A stretch of DNA of 6,671 bases. Origin: JAKBCQ01 sp021807585. GTDB taxonomy: Bacteria > Planctomycetota > Planctomycetia > Isosphaerales > Isosphaeraceae. Of the stretch, positions 6,652-6,671 are shown one piece after another; within the stretch, counting starts at the first letter, position 1; each line of letters starts with the position of its first letter. The notes under the pieces were generated by a model. That model did no database searches. It saw nothing but the letters and a program-made list of their open reading frames with translations, and was not told where the DNA came from. The stretch is taken from assembly GCA_027325115.1 (NCBI GenBank), contig DAHWFG010000622.1:1-6671 (forward strand), read 5' to 3'. Made by a program: the position numbers and the translations under genes.

Positions 6652-6671
6652 TCCTCATCATATCACAATCT

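Overview
The window looks like chromosomal DNA from a planctomycete, most likely of the Isosphaeraceae/Gemmatales type. Four things suggest this: GC-rich sequence, a giant alpha-2-macroglobulin-like/TPR protein with a Gly/Met-rich tail, a protein with an N-terminal motif of the planctomycete LEPR-xLL type (ESLEALRLLSA), and a strong excess of the palindrome CGATCG. The taxonomic call is inference from these features; no rRNA or other marker gene is present.

Layout, all genes on the + strand. (1) Bases 1-2574 hold the 3' part of a large gene whose reading frame is already open at base 1. The visible part reads as an alpha-2-macroglobulin-type MG10-like domain, a helical TPR region, a charged linker, a second macroglobulin-like beta region and a Met/Gly tail. 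(2) After a 169-nt gap, 2744-4234 is a complete decarboxylating 6-phosphogluconate dehydrogenase (gnd). A GC-rich hairpin lies just after its stop. (3) 4350-5447 is a fold-type III PLP enzyme of the D-threonine aldolase / DSD1 (D-serine dehydratase) family. The usual metal-ligand His in its C-terminal motif is replaced by Tyr. It is followed by an A/T hairpin. (4) 5448-5823 is a 376-nt non-coding stretch with a 10-bp direct repeat and a perfect 10-bp palindrome. (5) 5824-6651 is a GTG-start gene for a sigma-70-like protein: a LEPR-xLL-type N-terminal motif, a Ser/Thr-rich linker, a region-2-like segment and a clear region-4-like helix-turn-helix.

The genes do not form an obvious pathway. Gnd is central carbon metabolism (oxidative pentose phosphate pathway), the DSD1-type enzyme probably acts on a D-hydroxy-amino acid, and the A2M-like protein is probably extracytoplasmic. 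Hairpins separate gnd from the DSD1 gene and the DSD1 gene from the sigma-like gene, so they are probably separate transcription units. The item most worth pursuing is the sigma-like protein, which joins an apparent cell-surface/export-type motif to a DNA-binding transcription module. No mobile element, CRISPR array, tRNA or rRNA was seen.
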